Assembly (NCBI RefSeq): GCF_900110185.1
Contig: NZ_FOCT01000003.1
Span: forward strand, 186,001-250,000
From: Nitrosospira multiformis
GTDB lineage: Bacteria > Pseudomonadota > Gammaproteobacteria > Burkholderiales > Nitrosomonadaceae
Length of the DNA stretch: 64,000 bases
Reading direction: 5' to 3'
How positions within the stretch are numbered: position 1 is the first letter of the stretch; each line of letters starts with the position of its first letter. This document shows positions 8,725-17,832 of this stretch, piece after piece. The notes under the pieces are model-generated. The model was not told the DNA's origin. It did not search any database and saw only the letters and a list, made by a program, of their open reading frames with translations. The translations under genes were made by a program, and so were the position numbers.

Positions 8725-9729
8725 ATGACGATACACATGCGCGGAAATACTGGGAATGATTCCCAGATCCGACTCGTGATTCACGGGGGTGCTGGAGCGG
8801 TGAAACTCGGCAAACAGCGGCGGGAACGCGAGCAGGCTTACACGGAGGTGCTCGCACAATCGCTGGTCGCTGGCCACGCGGTGCTTGAAGCAGAGGGCAG
8901 CAGCATCGATGCCGTGATTGCGGCCATTGCGGTGATGGAGGATTGCCCCTTGTTCAATGCTGGCAAGGGCTCTGTGTTCACCCATGATGGTCGCAACGAA
9001 TTGGAAGCTTCGATTATGGAAGGCTCCACTCGCGCGGCAGGGGCCGTTGCGGGAGTGATGACGATTCGCAATCCGATTCGCGCCGCACATGCGGTAATGA
9101 CGAAAAGCCCCCACGTGATGCTCATCGGTCAAGGTGCGGAAATCTTCGCTGCAAAGCAGGGTCTGGAAATCGTGGATTCGTCCTATTTCTATACCCAGCA
9201 CCGGTGGAATCAACTGCAGAAAGCTATCGTTAAAGAAAGTATTCTGCTCGACCATGATGCGGGTCTGGATACGTTGCCGGGTGAGGATGAAAAGCATGGA
9301 ACCGTCGGCGCTGTCGCGCTGGACCGCCGGGGCAATCTGGCGGCCGGCACGTCGACCGGTGGGCTCACGAACAAGCACTCCGGGCGAGTGGGGGATTCCT
9401 CCATTATTAGCGCGGGAACCTACGCGGACAATCGCTCAGTTGCGGTATCCACGACAGGCACAGGCGAAATGTTCATTCGTACCGCTGCCGCTTTCAACAC
9501 CGCAGCACAGGTGCGATTTCTGCATACCCCGATTACCGAGGCAGCCGATAATACGCTGGCGGAAATCGCTGCGATTGGTGGGGATGGCGGCCTGATCGTC
9601 CTGGATGCGGACGGCAATTATGCGATGCGTTTCAATACTGGCGCCATGTTTCGCGGCACGATCGCGGAAGATGGCATAGCACAGGTAGGTATTTTTTCCG
9701 GGCCTGAAACAGCCGTTGTGTCAATTTAA
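8725..9729 (+). CDS. iaaA: Isoaspartyl peptidase / type III L-asparaginase
   Basis: 334 residues of the Ntn-hydrolase family that cleaves beta-aspartyl dipeptides and asparagine, made as a precursor that cuts itself before the catalytic threonine. The N-terminal HGGAGA (20-25), the NAGKGSVFTHDG segment (78-89) and the autocleavage site KHG-TVGAVALD are present, so Thr193 would be the nucleophile. A GTSTGGL turn and the later GTGE loop complete the substrate pocket. No signal peptide, so cytosolic. The first few residues are uncertain because ATG codons occur at 1 and 5 and neither has a strong ribosome site. Confidence 0.92.
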   Translation: MTIHMRGNTGNDSQIRLVIHGGAGAVKLGKQRREREQAYTEVLAQSLVAGHAVLEAEGSSIDAVIAAIAVMEDCPLFNAGKGSVFTHDGRNELEASIMEGSTRAAGAVAGVMTIRNPIRAAHAVMTKSPHVMLIGQGAEIFAAKQGLEIVDSSYFYTQHRWNQLQKAIVKESILLDHDAGLDTLPGEDEKHGTVGAVALDRRGNLAAGTSTGGLTNKHSGRVGDSSIISAGTYADNRSVAVSTTGTGEMFIRTAAAFNTAAQVRFLHTPITEAADNTLAEIAAIGGDGGLIVLDADGNYAMRFNTGAMFRGTIAEDGIAQVGIFSGPETAVVSI

Positions 9730-9935
9730 TAGACTGCCGACCTTTGGCGTCCAGCGCATACAGGTTCTCGAGAAGGAAATCACAGGATTCAATTTTTATC
9801 TTCCGGGCGCATAACGAAACCTTCTCTTCGTGTCCCTTCTTTGGGGGTCCCGCGTATTTCTTTCTCATGTAACCGGCGGTCTTTTTGAAATCTGCCACGT
9901 GCCCTCCGTATTTCCCCAAGTCGGAATGCAAGAAA

Positions 9936-10931
9936 ATGGTTGAGATCGGCCTGGACGTCCCAGCGGCCTGGGAGCGTTCAGCCAAGCGTATTCTAAGCAG
10001 GAACTGGCGTCGGATTATGGTCTTGGGCGCGACTGACCTTGGCAAGAGCAGCTACTGCAGGTTTCTGATCAATAGGCTTTTGCGAGAGGGGAACACAGTC
10101 TCTTTCGTAGACGCGGACATCGGCCAGAAGGACATAGGTCCGCCGGCTACCGTCACACTTGCCGAACTCGAAACCGATATGGATTTCGCCAATGCTGCCT
10201 GCCGGCACATGTACTTCGTCGGTCACATTAACCCCGTGGCACATTTCCTCCCCTTGGTGCTCGGCACCCGGCAACTGGTTGAAGCGGCCCAGGGAGAATG
10301 CGTGGTAGTTGACACGCCAGGCTTGCTCGGGGGCAGGGGGCGAGTGCTGGTCAGTTTCCAGATCGAGTCCCTGCATCCAGATGTCCTGGTATGCCTGGAG
10401 CGCGACGACGAACTTGCCCCCATCCGCTGTGCGGCGCGTCATTGCAACATTTTGCGTCTGCAGCCCTCCCACCTTGCAGCACACAAATCGCGGCGGAAGC
10501 GCCGTCGTGCGCGAGAGGAAGCGTTTCGCGCCTACTTTCAGGACGCACGCGAGGTGGGGTTCTGGCTGGAAGAGATTACTGTGCAGCGAAGCAGTCTCTT
10601 CAACGGCAAGCCTGTTGAAGACCCGCGTTTTGTCTATGCCGAACTCCTACCTGAGGGCCTGATTGCAGTGGCGGCTGAAGTAGCTTCCCCCGCTTGGGAA
10701 GGGGTTGCGGTACTGCCCCGAAATTTTGCAGACCAACTACTCTGCGGTGTCGCGGATGAGGCGGGAAGGTGCCTGGGGCTGGCCATCATCAGTGGCATCG
10801 ATTTCAGCCGCAAAAGTCTCACGCTCTATACTCCAGTGCCGAAAGCCCGTATCCGTCTTGTTCTGTTTGGCGACCTGTACCTTGATCAGGACGGGCACGA
10901 GTTGCATCTCGGGCGGCTGGGGCATTTCTAG
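9936..10931 (+). CDS. Clp1/Grc3-type polynucleotide 5'-kinase-like protein
   Basis: 331 residues from the ATG after GGAATGCAAGAAA; a TTG 51 bases upstream could extend it. A P-loop GATDLGKSS (31-39) is followed by FVDADIGQKDIGPPATV, the pattern of the Clp1/Grc3 kinase family (DxDxGQ and GPP-T). Further on come VVDTPGLLGGRG and a C-terminal half resembling the Clp1 beta-rich region (GLAIISGIDFSRKSLTLYTPV). In eukaryotes and archaea this family phosphorylates RNA 5'-hydroxyl ends. Bacterial members are less studied, so activity here is inferred from family. A THUMP-like gene lies convergently downstream, and RtcA lies 10 kb away. Confidence 0.75.
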   Translation: MVEIGLDVPAAWERSAKRILSRNWRRIMVLGATDLGKSSYCRFLINRLLREGNTVSFVDADIGQKDIGPPATVTLAELETDMDFANAACRHMYFVGHINPVAHFLPLVLGTRQLVEAAQGECVVVDTPGLLGGRGRVLVSFQIESLHPDVLVCLERDDELAPIRCAARHCNILRLQPSHLAAHKSRRKRRRAREEAFRAYFQDAREVGFWLEEITVQRSSLFNGKPVEDPRFVYAELLPEGLIAVAAEVASPAWEGVAVLPRNFADQLLCGVADEAGRCLGLAIISGIDFSRKSLTLYTPVPKARIRLVLFGDLYLDQDGHELHLGRLGHF

Positions 10932-10989
10932 GCTAATGTGGTAGCGTCCTCTTGAATGGTCCTGATCGCTTTCTTCGCACACAGGCGCT

Positions 10990-11532
10990 TTAGTGCGGCA
11001 GCACGAAGGGAAAGCGTTCCCTGAATGCGCGGTCGAACAGGGCGCTGCCGCATTCGGTGCCTACTGTTTCCGCTGCCACAATATAGTCTGCATTGGCGAA
11101 CGATACCTGCAATTGTTTACCCGCAGCTTCTGCCGCGATCTTGAGGTGCTCGCCTACCTTACGTTCCACCTCTTGGCTCATGACTTGGCCGAGCAGGCCA
11201 CGCCGCTCCAGTCGCACATGAAACGTACCTTCCGACATGCGCTCCACGAACGGTGTTACTTCTTGTTTAAGCTGTTCGGCCAGGGTTTCGGGAGTGAAGG
11301 AAAAGGTTTGCTCAACCGGGATGACGCGCCCCAGATCGGAAAACCACGGCTTGCCGTTTCTGCGAGCCGCTTCCAGCGTCTCGAGGAATTGAGCTGTATT
11401 CTCGACATGTCCGATGCAGACGTTTTTAAATTCGGTGCGATCAAAATAGCCCAAGCGGCGCAAATGCCCTAGCAGTCGGGACTGACGGCCTGGGCCTGTT
11501 GCCACGGTTACGATTACGTTCCAATTTCTCAT
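10990..11532 (-). CDS. THUMP-domain-like RNA-binding protein
   Basis: 180 residues. The C-terminal 110 residues fit the THUMP pattern: GTFHVRLERRG (strand), a helix with QEVERKVGEHL, then VSFANADYIVAAETVGTECG, corresponding to the family's VDLxNPDxxIxVEVxxxxxx. THUMP domains bind RNA and usually accompany tRNA-modifying enzymes; here no catalytic domain is attached. The N-terminal 70 residues (VTVATGPGRQSRLLGHLRRLG) look like a small alpha/beta region as in standalone archaeal THUMP proteins. Its position opposite the Clp1-like kinase, 58 bases away, suggests an RNA-related neighbourhood. Confidence 0.65.
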   Translation of the reverse strand: MRNWNVIVTVATGPGRQSRLLGHLRRLGYFDRTEFKNVCIGHVENTAQFLETLEAARRNGKPWFSDLGRVIPVEQTFSFTPETLAEQLKQEVTPFVERMSEGTFHVRLERRGLLGQVMSQEVERKVGEHLKIAAEAAGKQLQVSFANADYIVAAETVGTECGSALFDRAFRERFPFVLPH

Positions 11533-11574
11533 CTTTCCTCGCGCGCAATAGGCCAGTGATGTCGCTATTTCACG

Positions 11575-12570
11575 TTACGGATACCCTTTTCCTCCCGACA
11601 TGCCATACACCTGTCCAGTCGCATAGCTCGACTCCTGTGAAGCAAGCAAAACGTAAAGAGGGCCGAGTTCCGCAGGCTGACCGGGACGTCCCAGCGGAGT
11701 TTCTTCGCCAAAAGTGCCCAGTTCCTCCGGTGCTTGCACACTGCTTGGTTGCAGTGGGGTCCAGAATGGCCCCGGTGCAACAGCGTTCACCCTTATTCCC
11801 TGTTTGGCGACCTGCTTGGCAAGTGATTTGGTGAACGAAACAATGCAAGCTTTGGTCTGCGCATAGTCGAGTAGCGAGGGGGATGGATTATAAGCCTGGA
11901 CGGAAGACGTGTTGATAATGGTTGCCCCCGGTTTAAGGTGCGGCATAGCGGCTTTTGTGATCCAGAACATCGCATAGACGTTAGTCTTGAAAGTAGAATC
12001 GAACTGCTCGGTTGTGAGGTCCATGATCGAATGCTGTCCGACTTGTGCTGCCGCATTGTTGACCAGAATATCAAGGCCGTCCAACTCGTGCACAGCGTCC
12101 GCGACCAGCTTGCGGCAAAAATTTTCGTCGCGGATATCACCGGGAATTGCAACTGCCTTCCGGCCTTCGGCTTGGATGAACTCGATGACTTCTTGGGCAT
12201 CCGGTTCCTCGACGGGCAAATAGTTGATTGCAACGTCTGCACCTTCCCGGGCAAAGGCAATAGCCGCAGCACGTCCGATACCGGAGTCCCCTCCTGTAAT
12301 GAGCGCCTTCCTACCGACAAGCCGGCCAGAGCCCCGGTAGCTCGTTTCTCCGTGATCCGGACGTGGGGTCATCTTGCTTGTAAGACCAGGAGGCTCCTGC
12401 CGCTGAGGCGGAAAAGGAGGTTGGGGATATTGAGTCGTCGGATCCTGTTTGCTGGATTGCCGAACTCCGCTTGAGTAATCGGCTACGGTTCCCTGGTGCG
12501 CAAGGGCCGGAGCAGTAAGCGCCGCGGTAAGACCTGAGGTTACCCCCCCAACGTTTCTCATGTTACCCAT
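11575..12570 (-). CDS. Short-chain dehydrogenase of the YghA/YhxC stress type
   Basis: 331 residues from an ATG with AAGGAGA eight bases upstream. The SDR core begins near residue 85 with the cofactor motif [10 protein letters not shown], then NNAA and the catalytic S...YAQTK set (S near 203, Y near 216, K near 220), and ends with the family's [16 protein letters not shown]. The roughly 80-residue N-terminal extension contains a weak hydrophobic Ala-rich stretch and then a Pro/Gln-rich segment that matches YghA-like proteins ([10 protein letters not shown]). The family is NAD(P)-dependent and tied to general stress in other bacteria; the substrate is unknown. Confidence 0.9.
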   Translation of the reverse strand: MGNMRNVGGVTSGLTAALTAPALAHQGTVADYSSGVRQSSKQDPTTQYPQPPFPPQRQEPPGLTSKMTPRPDHGETSYRGSGRLVGRKALITGGDSGIGRAAAIAFAREGADVAINYLPVEEPDAQEVIEFIQAEGRKAVAIPGDIRDENFCRKLVADAVHELDGLDILVNNAAAQVGQHSIMDLTTEQFDSTFKTNVYAMFWITKAAMPHLKPGATIINTSSVQAYNPSPSLLDYAQTKACIVSFTKSLAKQVAKQGIRVNAVAPGPFWTPLQPSSVQAPEELGTFGEETPLGRPGQPAELGPLYVLLASQESSYATGQVYGMSGGKGYP

Positions 12571-12805
12571 GTCGATAATCTCCTTTAGTCCGGTTACCAA
12601 CAATTTGAGCCAACTATTCTCTTAACTCACCCCTTCGGTTATTTTTTATTAAGGCAATTCGCGCTCGGTACAAAGGTGAAAAAAATTCTTTGACCTACTA
12701 TAGTAAAGTTTTTATGGCGCTGCTCTATTAACAACGCATTTTCAGGCTGAGCTTTGGCAAATTTTCGCCTTGGAAACAAGCAGATTGATAATCAGTTCCA
12801 CGAGC

Positions 12806-14098
12806 ATGAAAGCGAGCAACCCGATACTTTTATTTTTTGTCTTGGCTATATTGGTTGTGATGCTTCCAAAAGCCCAAGCTACTGCCGGTGCGGTTCGCTG
12901 CGGCAAGTTTCTCGACGTTCGCACTGGACACCTGCTCGACAATCAACTCATCCTCTGGGACAAGGATGGCGTCATCACCTTCATCGGCCCTGCGGACGCC
13001 ACACCGTTCGGCATCGTGCCCATCGATCTTCTTGATGCTACTTGCCTGCCCGGTTTGATCGATGTCCACACCCATATCACCTTCGATCCGCAGAACTCCG
13101 GTTACAAGTCGCTCGGCATCTCGGTTCCTCGCGAAACGGTAATAGGGGTAAAGAATGCGCGGCTCCTGCTGCTCGCCGGGTTCACCTCTATCCGCGATGT
13201 CGGCGCATCCCACTACACGGATGTAGCGGTGCGTGACGGGGTCAAAGCGGGTGATATTCTAGGTCCACGCATGATCGTTTCCGGTCCGCCGCTTACGATA
13301 ACCGGTGGACATTGCGACAAAAACCTTCTCCCAAGCGAATTCAACTTCAAAGCTGAAGGTGTGGCAGATGGTCCATGGGCGGCGCGGCAGAAGGTTCGCG
13401 AAGTGATCAAATTCGGTGCCGATGTCATCAAAATTTGCGCCTCTGGTGGAGTCATGAGCAGGATCGGCCATCCGGATGTCCCGCAATATACCCTGGAAGA
13501 AATGCAGGCCATCACCTCGGAAGCTCATAGACTCGGGCGCAAAGTCGCTGCACATGCCCATGGTACGGAATCGATCAAGAATGCCATCCGCGCCGGGGTC
13601 GACTCCATCGAGCACTCCAGCCTCATTGACGAAGAAGGGATTCGCCTTGCCAAGGAGCGCCGGACGTATCTCGTCTTCGACATCTACAATGATGACTACA
13701 TCCTTGCAAGTGGTGAAAAGAATGATGTCCTTCCCGAATCTCTCGATAAAGAACGCCAGATTGGTCGTCTGCAGCGCGAGAATTTCCGCAAGGCATTACA
13801 GGCTGGGGCCAGGATGGCCTTCGGGACTGACTCCGGTATCTACCCGCACGGCGACAACGCAAAACAATTTGGCAAGATGGTCGAGTGGGGTATGAAGCCT
13901 ATTGATGCCATTCAGTCCGCGACCATCAACGCTGCGGACCTCCTTGGCCAACCCGACAAAGTCGGTACGGTTGAAAAAGGTTGTTATGCAGACATCATTG
14001 CCGTTCGCGGCAATCCTCTCGACGACGTCACCATCCTCGAGCATGTCTCCTTCGTCTTGAAAGGCGGCACCGTCTACCGCAACGACATCACAAAGTAA
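12806..14098 (+). CDS. Exported amidohydrolase (imidazolonepropionase/Xaa-Pro dipeptidase-like)
   Basis: 430 residues from the ATG at the head of a signal peptide (hydrophobic LLFFVLAILVVML, likely cleaved after AQA near 25); an upstream TTG is possible but lacks a ribosome site. The metal-dependent hydrolase fold is indicated by the HTH metal motif (LPGLIDVHTHITF), the lysine likely carbamylated in DVIKICASGG, AHAHG, EHSS and the final metal Asp in FGTDSG. Such enzymes hydrolyse cyclic amides, prolyl dipeptides or related bonds; the substrate is not predictable. Periplasmic location is inferred from the signal. It is divergent from the SDR gene. Confidence 0.88.
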   Translation: MKASNPILLFFVLAILVVMLPKAQATAGAVRCGKFLDVRTGHLLDNQLILWDKDGVITFIGPADATPFGIVPIDLLDATCLPGLIDVHTHITFDPQNSGYKSLGISVPRETVIGVKNARLLLLAGFTSIRDVGASHYTDVAVRDGVKAGDILGPRMIVSGPPLTITGGHCDKNLLPSEFNFKAEGVADGPWAARQKVREVIKFGADVIKICASGGVMSRIGHPDVPQYTLEEMQAITSEAHRLGRKVAAHAHGTESIKNAIRAGVDSIEHSSLIDEEGIRLAKERRTYLVFDIYNDDYILASGEKNDVLPESLDKERQIGRLQRENFRKALQAGARMAFGTDSGIYPHGDNAKQFGKMVEWGMKPIDAIQSATINAADLLGQPDKVGTVEKGCYADIIAVRGNPLDDVTILEHVSFVLKGGTVYRNDITK

Positions 14099-14644
14099 AA
14101 AAGCTGAATGTACGCTACCGGCGCGCAATACCGTCCCCGTGTTTTCTTTATCCGCCCCAACCCCTGGGCCATGCGTCGGGAAGCCATGTTGCCCTGTTAC
14201 ACTGCGAACTGGAGCGATGCGCCGCTGGGCATGTCTCCTGATCAACTAAATGCGGTAACTCTCCTCCCCCGAAACCAGAGCGGGCGAGACCGCTGTTATG
14301 AGCAATTGCAAAAGGGATTGTGATCGCCAGGCCGGGACCTTAAGCCTGGGGTGCGCAGAGCGCCTAGAGCGGGTCCACTGCCAGTATGATGGCGGATTTG
14401 CCAGGCTCGCGATTATCCATGCGCGAGTGTAGACGCGAGTTACATATGACTCAGTTTTGTTGCTACATCAAGATAGGTGGTCACTATAAGGCGAGTTGCG
14501 AAAAGAACTATCGGAGAGGATAAAGGTGACCTATACTCCTAGAGGTAGCCTCGGGGTAATGTAGGCCGGAGTACTACCAGCTGCGCTGCGTGCTCTGCTG
14601 CTGTCAGTGGAATTTATTTCAATAGACTTTGTGGAGGTTATGTC
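14099..14644. other. Gene-free stretch before SmbP
   Basis: About 545 bases. A weak 6-bp hairpin CCAGGC/GCCTGG (14327-14349) is present. A 71-codon ORF starting at 14108 has no ribosome site or family resemblance and was not called. The promoter of the next gene should lie near the right end. Confidence 0.4.
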
Positions 14645-14986
14645 ATGAGATATATACCAGCAACTTTTGCCATCGGTGTTTTGGGCATTCTTCTGGCGGC
14701 TCCGGCGATTGCCGATCATCACGCTGCCCAGGCGATCGAACATGCCGCAATGGCAAAGGCACATGGCGAGGACGGTCACGCAAAAGTGCTGCTCAAGCAT
14801 GCGGAAGAGAGTCTGACCCATGCTCAGGCGTCGGAGAAACAGCACGCCGAACAACATAAGCATATGACGGACTCCATCAAGGAACTGAAGCAGGCAATCG
14901 AGCATGCCAAAGCAGGACATGCCGATGTTGCCACCAAGCATGTTGACGAAGCCCTGATGCACATGCGTAAGTCAACAAGCGACTAG
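14645..14986 (+). CDS. smbP: SmbP-type periplasmic metal-binding protein
   Basis: 113 residues with a GGAGG ribosome site seven bases before ATG. A signal peptide ends at AIA-DHH (near 24). The mature part is a string of short helical repeats rich in His, Ala, Glu and Lys (HHAAQAIEHAAMAKAHG, LLKHAEESLTHAQASEKQ, ELKQAIEHAKAGHA, HVDEALMHMRK). This matches SmbP, a small copper-binding periplasmic protein known from Nitrosomonas europaea, thought to handle metal excess or supply. It stands alone, with about 550 gene-free bases upstream. Confidence 0.88.
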   Translation: MRYIPATFAIGVLGILLAAPAIADHHAAQAIEHAAMAKAHGEDGHAKVLLKHAEESLTHAQASEKQHAEQHKHMTDSIKELKQAIEHAKAGHADVATKHVDEALMHMRKSTSD

Positions 14987-15153
14987 ACCCGGGGTCAGGC
15001 TTGATTGATTCTATCCCTGGCAGAAGGATCTCAATCTGGAGGGATCGGATTCAATCGAGTCTGACATGATGCAGGACCGTGGTCTTTTGAATACCATGGG
15101 GGCACCGAATGAGTAGGAGCGGTTTTGTACACGCCGATATTCTCCTGTCCCCA

Positions 15154-15558
15154 CTACCGCTCAGAACGCCCAGACTGTTTCTCAAAATAAGCAGCAGCAT
15201 CGAGAACCGGCTTCGGGTCGCAGCCTTGCTCCACGATCATCTTTGCAGTCTCCCTATAGCCCTTTGCCAGCGATTTCGCCTGTTCCGGAAATAACGACTC
15301 GTGCCCCCTCAGTTTGAAATCGTTCGCCTGCAGTATCTTTTTCCGAGTCTCATCTTCCATTTGCCTGGACGTTTTGGCTGTCTCGTCAGTCTTTTCCGCA
15401 GCCGCATTTGTCAAATCCGCAGCGCCACCAGTACCTGGAAAGGAAAACACAAGCAACAGGGAGAGGAGAATGGCGCTCAAGCGAATGCCGTTTATTCCCG
15501 GAATTCCTCCTGGTTCCTCCTGACTGCTTACAAAACTCTGGATCTCGCCAACGTTCAT
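15154..15558 (-). CDS. Small exported or membrane-anchored helical protein coupled to the deacetylase
   Basis: 134 residues. The start is chosen because its ATG overlaps the stop of the upstream deacetylase as ATGA, a standard translational-coupling arrangement. A hydrophobic segment (SAILLSLLLVFSF, about 28-43) could be a signal or anchor, followed by a charged helical region (about 50-134) rich in Lys and Glu with one Cys (EQGCDPKPVL). No named family is recognised. Its coupling suggests it works with the deacetylase in the envelope. Confidence 0.7.
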   Translation of the reverse strand: MNVGEIQSFVSSQEEPGGIPGINGIRLSAILLSLLLVFSFPGTGGAADLTNAAAEKTDETAKTSRQMEDETRKKILQANDFKLRGHESLFPEQAKSLAKGYRETAKMIVEQGCDPKPVLDAAAYFEKQSGRSER

Positions 15559-17693
15559 CGAGTCAACCCTCTGTCGACCTCGTACGTGGTGGCCTTCGTA
15601 TTCACCCTGATGTTTCCAATGAGCTGCCCGCCGTAAATCTCCCCGCCGGAAAGACCGGTGACACGAAGGTGAGGCACCGCTTTGTTTGCCGATAAAGTAA
15701 CCCGGTTGGTTGTTCGGTCCCATATTGCATCGATCTTTGCGGACCTGGCATTGAGGCTTTCCGCAGTGCGGTCGCCGATTTCATAGTAAGGAAGATTTTT
15801 GACCGGCAGGCTGAACAACCGCTCATATTCAGTGAAGACTGCGTCGAGCCAGTCAAATTGAAGCGTACTGCCGTTTTCATCATACCGAGCGAGATTCGAC
15901 TGATGAAAAAAATGCGGCCACCGGTTAAAACTCAACATATGCCGCACTGCGGTATCCGCATCGAGCGCAAGAATTTCCCGATAACTGCGGGGAGAGCAAA
16001 CCATCTCTCTACTTCTGCATGGATTTTGTCCCGTGTCGATGAACCGTTGATAGTACATGTGGTTGTACTCGTCCTCCAGTTGGGAAGGATTTGTCACGTT
16101 ATAATAGATGTTGGTCCACCACCGTGGGAGCATCAGCCGATCCGTTTGGCTGCCATCCTCGTACTGATCGATATACTGCTCAACGTTTTGCGCCCTTTGT
16201 GCCATATCGGCAGCAACATACTCGACACCCTCAGTGGCAGCAGCCTGAAGAAACAGCGGGTTGGCGCCGTCGGCGTCAAATGCTATGTCGTCAGCCTGTA
16301 CGTCGAACATTTCCGGATGCAACCCCTGCATAACCGTGCATTTCGGGTCTTCCAGACCGGAATGCATGCCGCTTATGAGCACGCGGTTGTTCTCGTTTCT
16401 TTCAGGAAGATCCAGGAGCTCCCACACATTCTGATTCCGGGTGATTTCAGTCCTTATCGCCTCGATACTCGTAAAGGTTGTGTAATCGCAAGGGGCATCG
16501 GCTGGAACGGGCGGTTTGTCCATAGACGCATGGGTGAAGGTGTGGTTGATAAAGCGGAAATGCGTTTTGTTAGCCGTCACTGCAGCTACCAGGTCATCCT
16601 TCCAATTTGCAGCGAGCGATATCGCTTCCCGATTCACTACCGCTCCCGCACCGTTGAAGGCGAAATCAAGTTTGAAATTACCCGCCGTCGGATGCGCAGT
16701 CCGGAGGGCCGCCTGTTTGCTTACCGCATTGATTATGTCAGCGCCGGTGAGGCGATAGGTATCGGCAGCGTTATCCTGATGGAGGGCAGGATTCCATTGA
16801 GTGCTAGAAAGAAACAAATCATCCACATGCGCAGCCAGATGGATGAAGCGTGCACCGATGAAAACTCCCTGGGTTGCCCAATTGACGAATTCATAAGCCA
16901 GGACTTTGGAATGCGTGAAGAACGACGCATTCGTGATCGTCGAAATCAGCACTTCGCGCACCGGTGCGGGTTGATCAGGTGTCATGTACCGCACGATGGA
17001 TAGCAGCGCTTCACCCTGACCGGTTTGCAAAAGAGGTTCGACGTAGGGTATGGAACCATCCCTCAGGCGTTTCATATCGTTTCGGGGATGGGTCGCAAAG
17101 GCAAGGGATGTAATTGGAAGCGGATTATTCCTGTTTACGTATTCAAAGACTTCCTTGCTGTACCTCCCCGGTATTGTCCAGCGCGCATCATAATTGCGTC
17201 CGCTTGAGGAGTAGACGAGACCATAATCCAGATAGATCTCGTGAGGCGGCTTCGAATTCGCATACGTGGCCGGCCACCCTGACAATACCGCTTCCCGGAT
17301 CCGGAAATTCTTCTCGTAATCGTGCAGTATGTCCCATTCGGCTGGGGTGAAGCCTGGAATCAGGTCCGCGTCGGTGAGGATGACTCCATTGTAGTTACCA
17401 ACACACCCTGTCGCCTCGGCCTTGCAGGCCGTTCCCTGGGAAGAAGCAGCCAGGAACGCGGGCGTCAGATTCTGCACCCTGGTATTCAGCACGACATATG
17501 GAACGCCCATTTCATCGAGGACAGGCTTGATATAGGCCAATCCCAGGTCTTCCGTCACCTCTCCTGTGGAAACAACCAGTATTCTCAATTTGACGGCATT
17601 ATCAGCGTGCACCGGGGCCACGGCAATTATAGTAAGCAGCATGGCTATTGCTGCAAGAAGAAGCTTGCGCTTCACGCCATGATTGCGCTTCAT
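15555..17693 (-). CDS. Exported Agd3-like polysaccharide deacetylase (CE18-type)
   Basis: 712 residues from an ATG after AAGGAGA. The signal peptide is cleaved near AHA-DN (30). An N-terminal alpha/beta region (RILVVSTGEV..., about 36-200) resembles the domain that precedes the catalytic unit in Agd3. The deacetylase signatures are HVDD (289-292), supplying the catalytic and metal Asp, and HTFTH (384-388), supplying two metal histidines. Agd3-type enzymes remove acetyl groups from galactosaminogalactan in fungi and have bacterial relatives; the substrate here is inferred to be an N-acetylated envelope or biofilm sugar. A small coupled gene follows. Confidence 0.68.
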   Translation of the reverse strand: MKRNHGVKRKLLLAAIAMLLTIIAVAPVHADNAVKLRILVVSTGEVTEDLGLAYIKPVLDEMGVPYVVLNTRVQNLTPAFLAASSQGTACKAEATGCVGNYNGVILTDADLIPGFTPAEWDILHDYEKNFRIREAVLSGWPATYANSKPPHEIYLDYGLVYSSSGRNYDARWTIPGRYSKEVFEYVNRNNPLPITSLAFATHPRNDMKRLRDGSIPYVEPLLQTGQGEALLSIVRYMTPDQPAPVREVLISTITNASFFTHSKVLAYEFVNWATQGVFIGARFIHLAAHVDDLFLSSTQWNPALHQDNAADTYRLTGADIINAVSKQAALRTAHPTAGNFKLDFAFNGAGAVVNREAISLAANWKDDLVAAVTANKTHFRFINHTFTHASMDKPPVPADAPCDYTTFTSIEAIRTEITRNQNVWELLDLPERNENNRVLISGMHSGLEDPKCTVMQGLHPEMFDVQADDIAFDADGANPLFLQAAATEGVEYVAADMAQRAQNVEQYIDQYEDGSQTDRLMLPRWWTNIYYNVTNPSQLEDEYNHMYYQRFIDTGQNPCRSREMVCSPRSYREILALDADTAVRHMLSFNRWPHFFHQSNLARYDENGSTLQFDWLDAVFTEYERLFSLPVKNLPYYEIGDRTAESLNARSAKIDAIWDRTTNRVTLSANKAVPHLRVTGLSGGEIYGGQLIGNIRVNTKATTYEVDRGLTR

Positions 17694-17832
17694 GAATGAA
17701 GTCTCCTTATCGCAAAACAAAAGTGTAACGATTTGACAAATCCTCTTGTTGTTTAAGTTCTCTTTGCAAGTCATCTTCATACACATCACTGCGCTAATCA
17801 ACCATAAGATATCGCCTAATACATGCGGACAT

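Noticed and set aside
8680..9378. 232-codon minus-strand ORF opposite the isoaspartyl peptidase
   Set aside because: Antisense shadow of a well-supported gene.
9632..10045. 137-codon minus-strand ORF between the peptidase and kinase genes
   Set aside because: Overlaps both neighbours in antisense and has no family features.
12696..12705. TACTATAGTA palindrome between the SDR and amidohydrolase genes
   Set aside because: Only 10 bases and AT-rich; could be part of a promoter but nothing supports a specific operator.
14108..14323. 71-codon ORF after the exported amidohydrolase
   Set aside because: No ribosome site, no family pattern, and many rare features; left as gene-free.
15858..17003. 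381-codon plus-strand ORF opposite the deacetylase
   Set aside because: Antisense shadow; the minus-strand gene has signal peptide and catalytic motifs.
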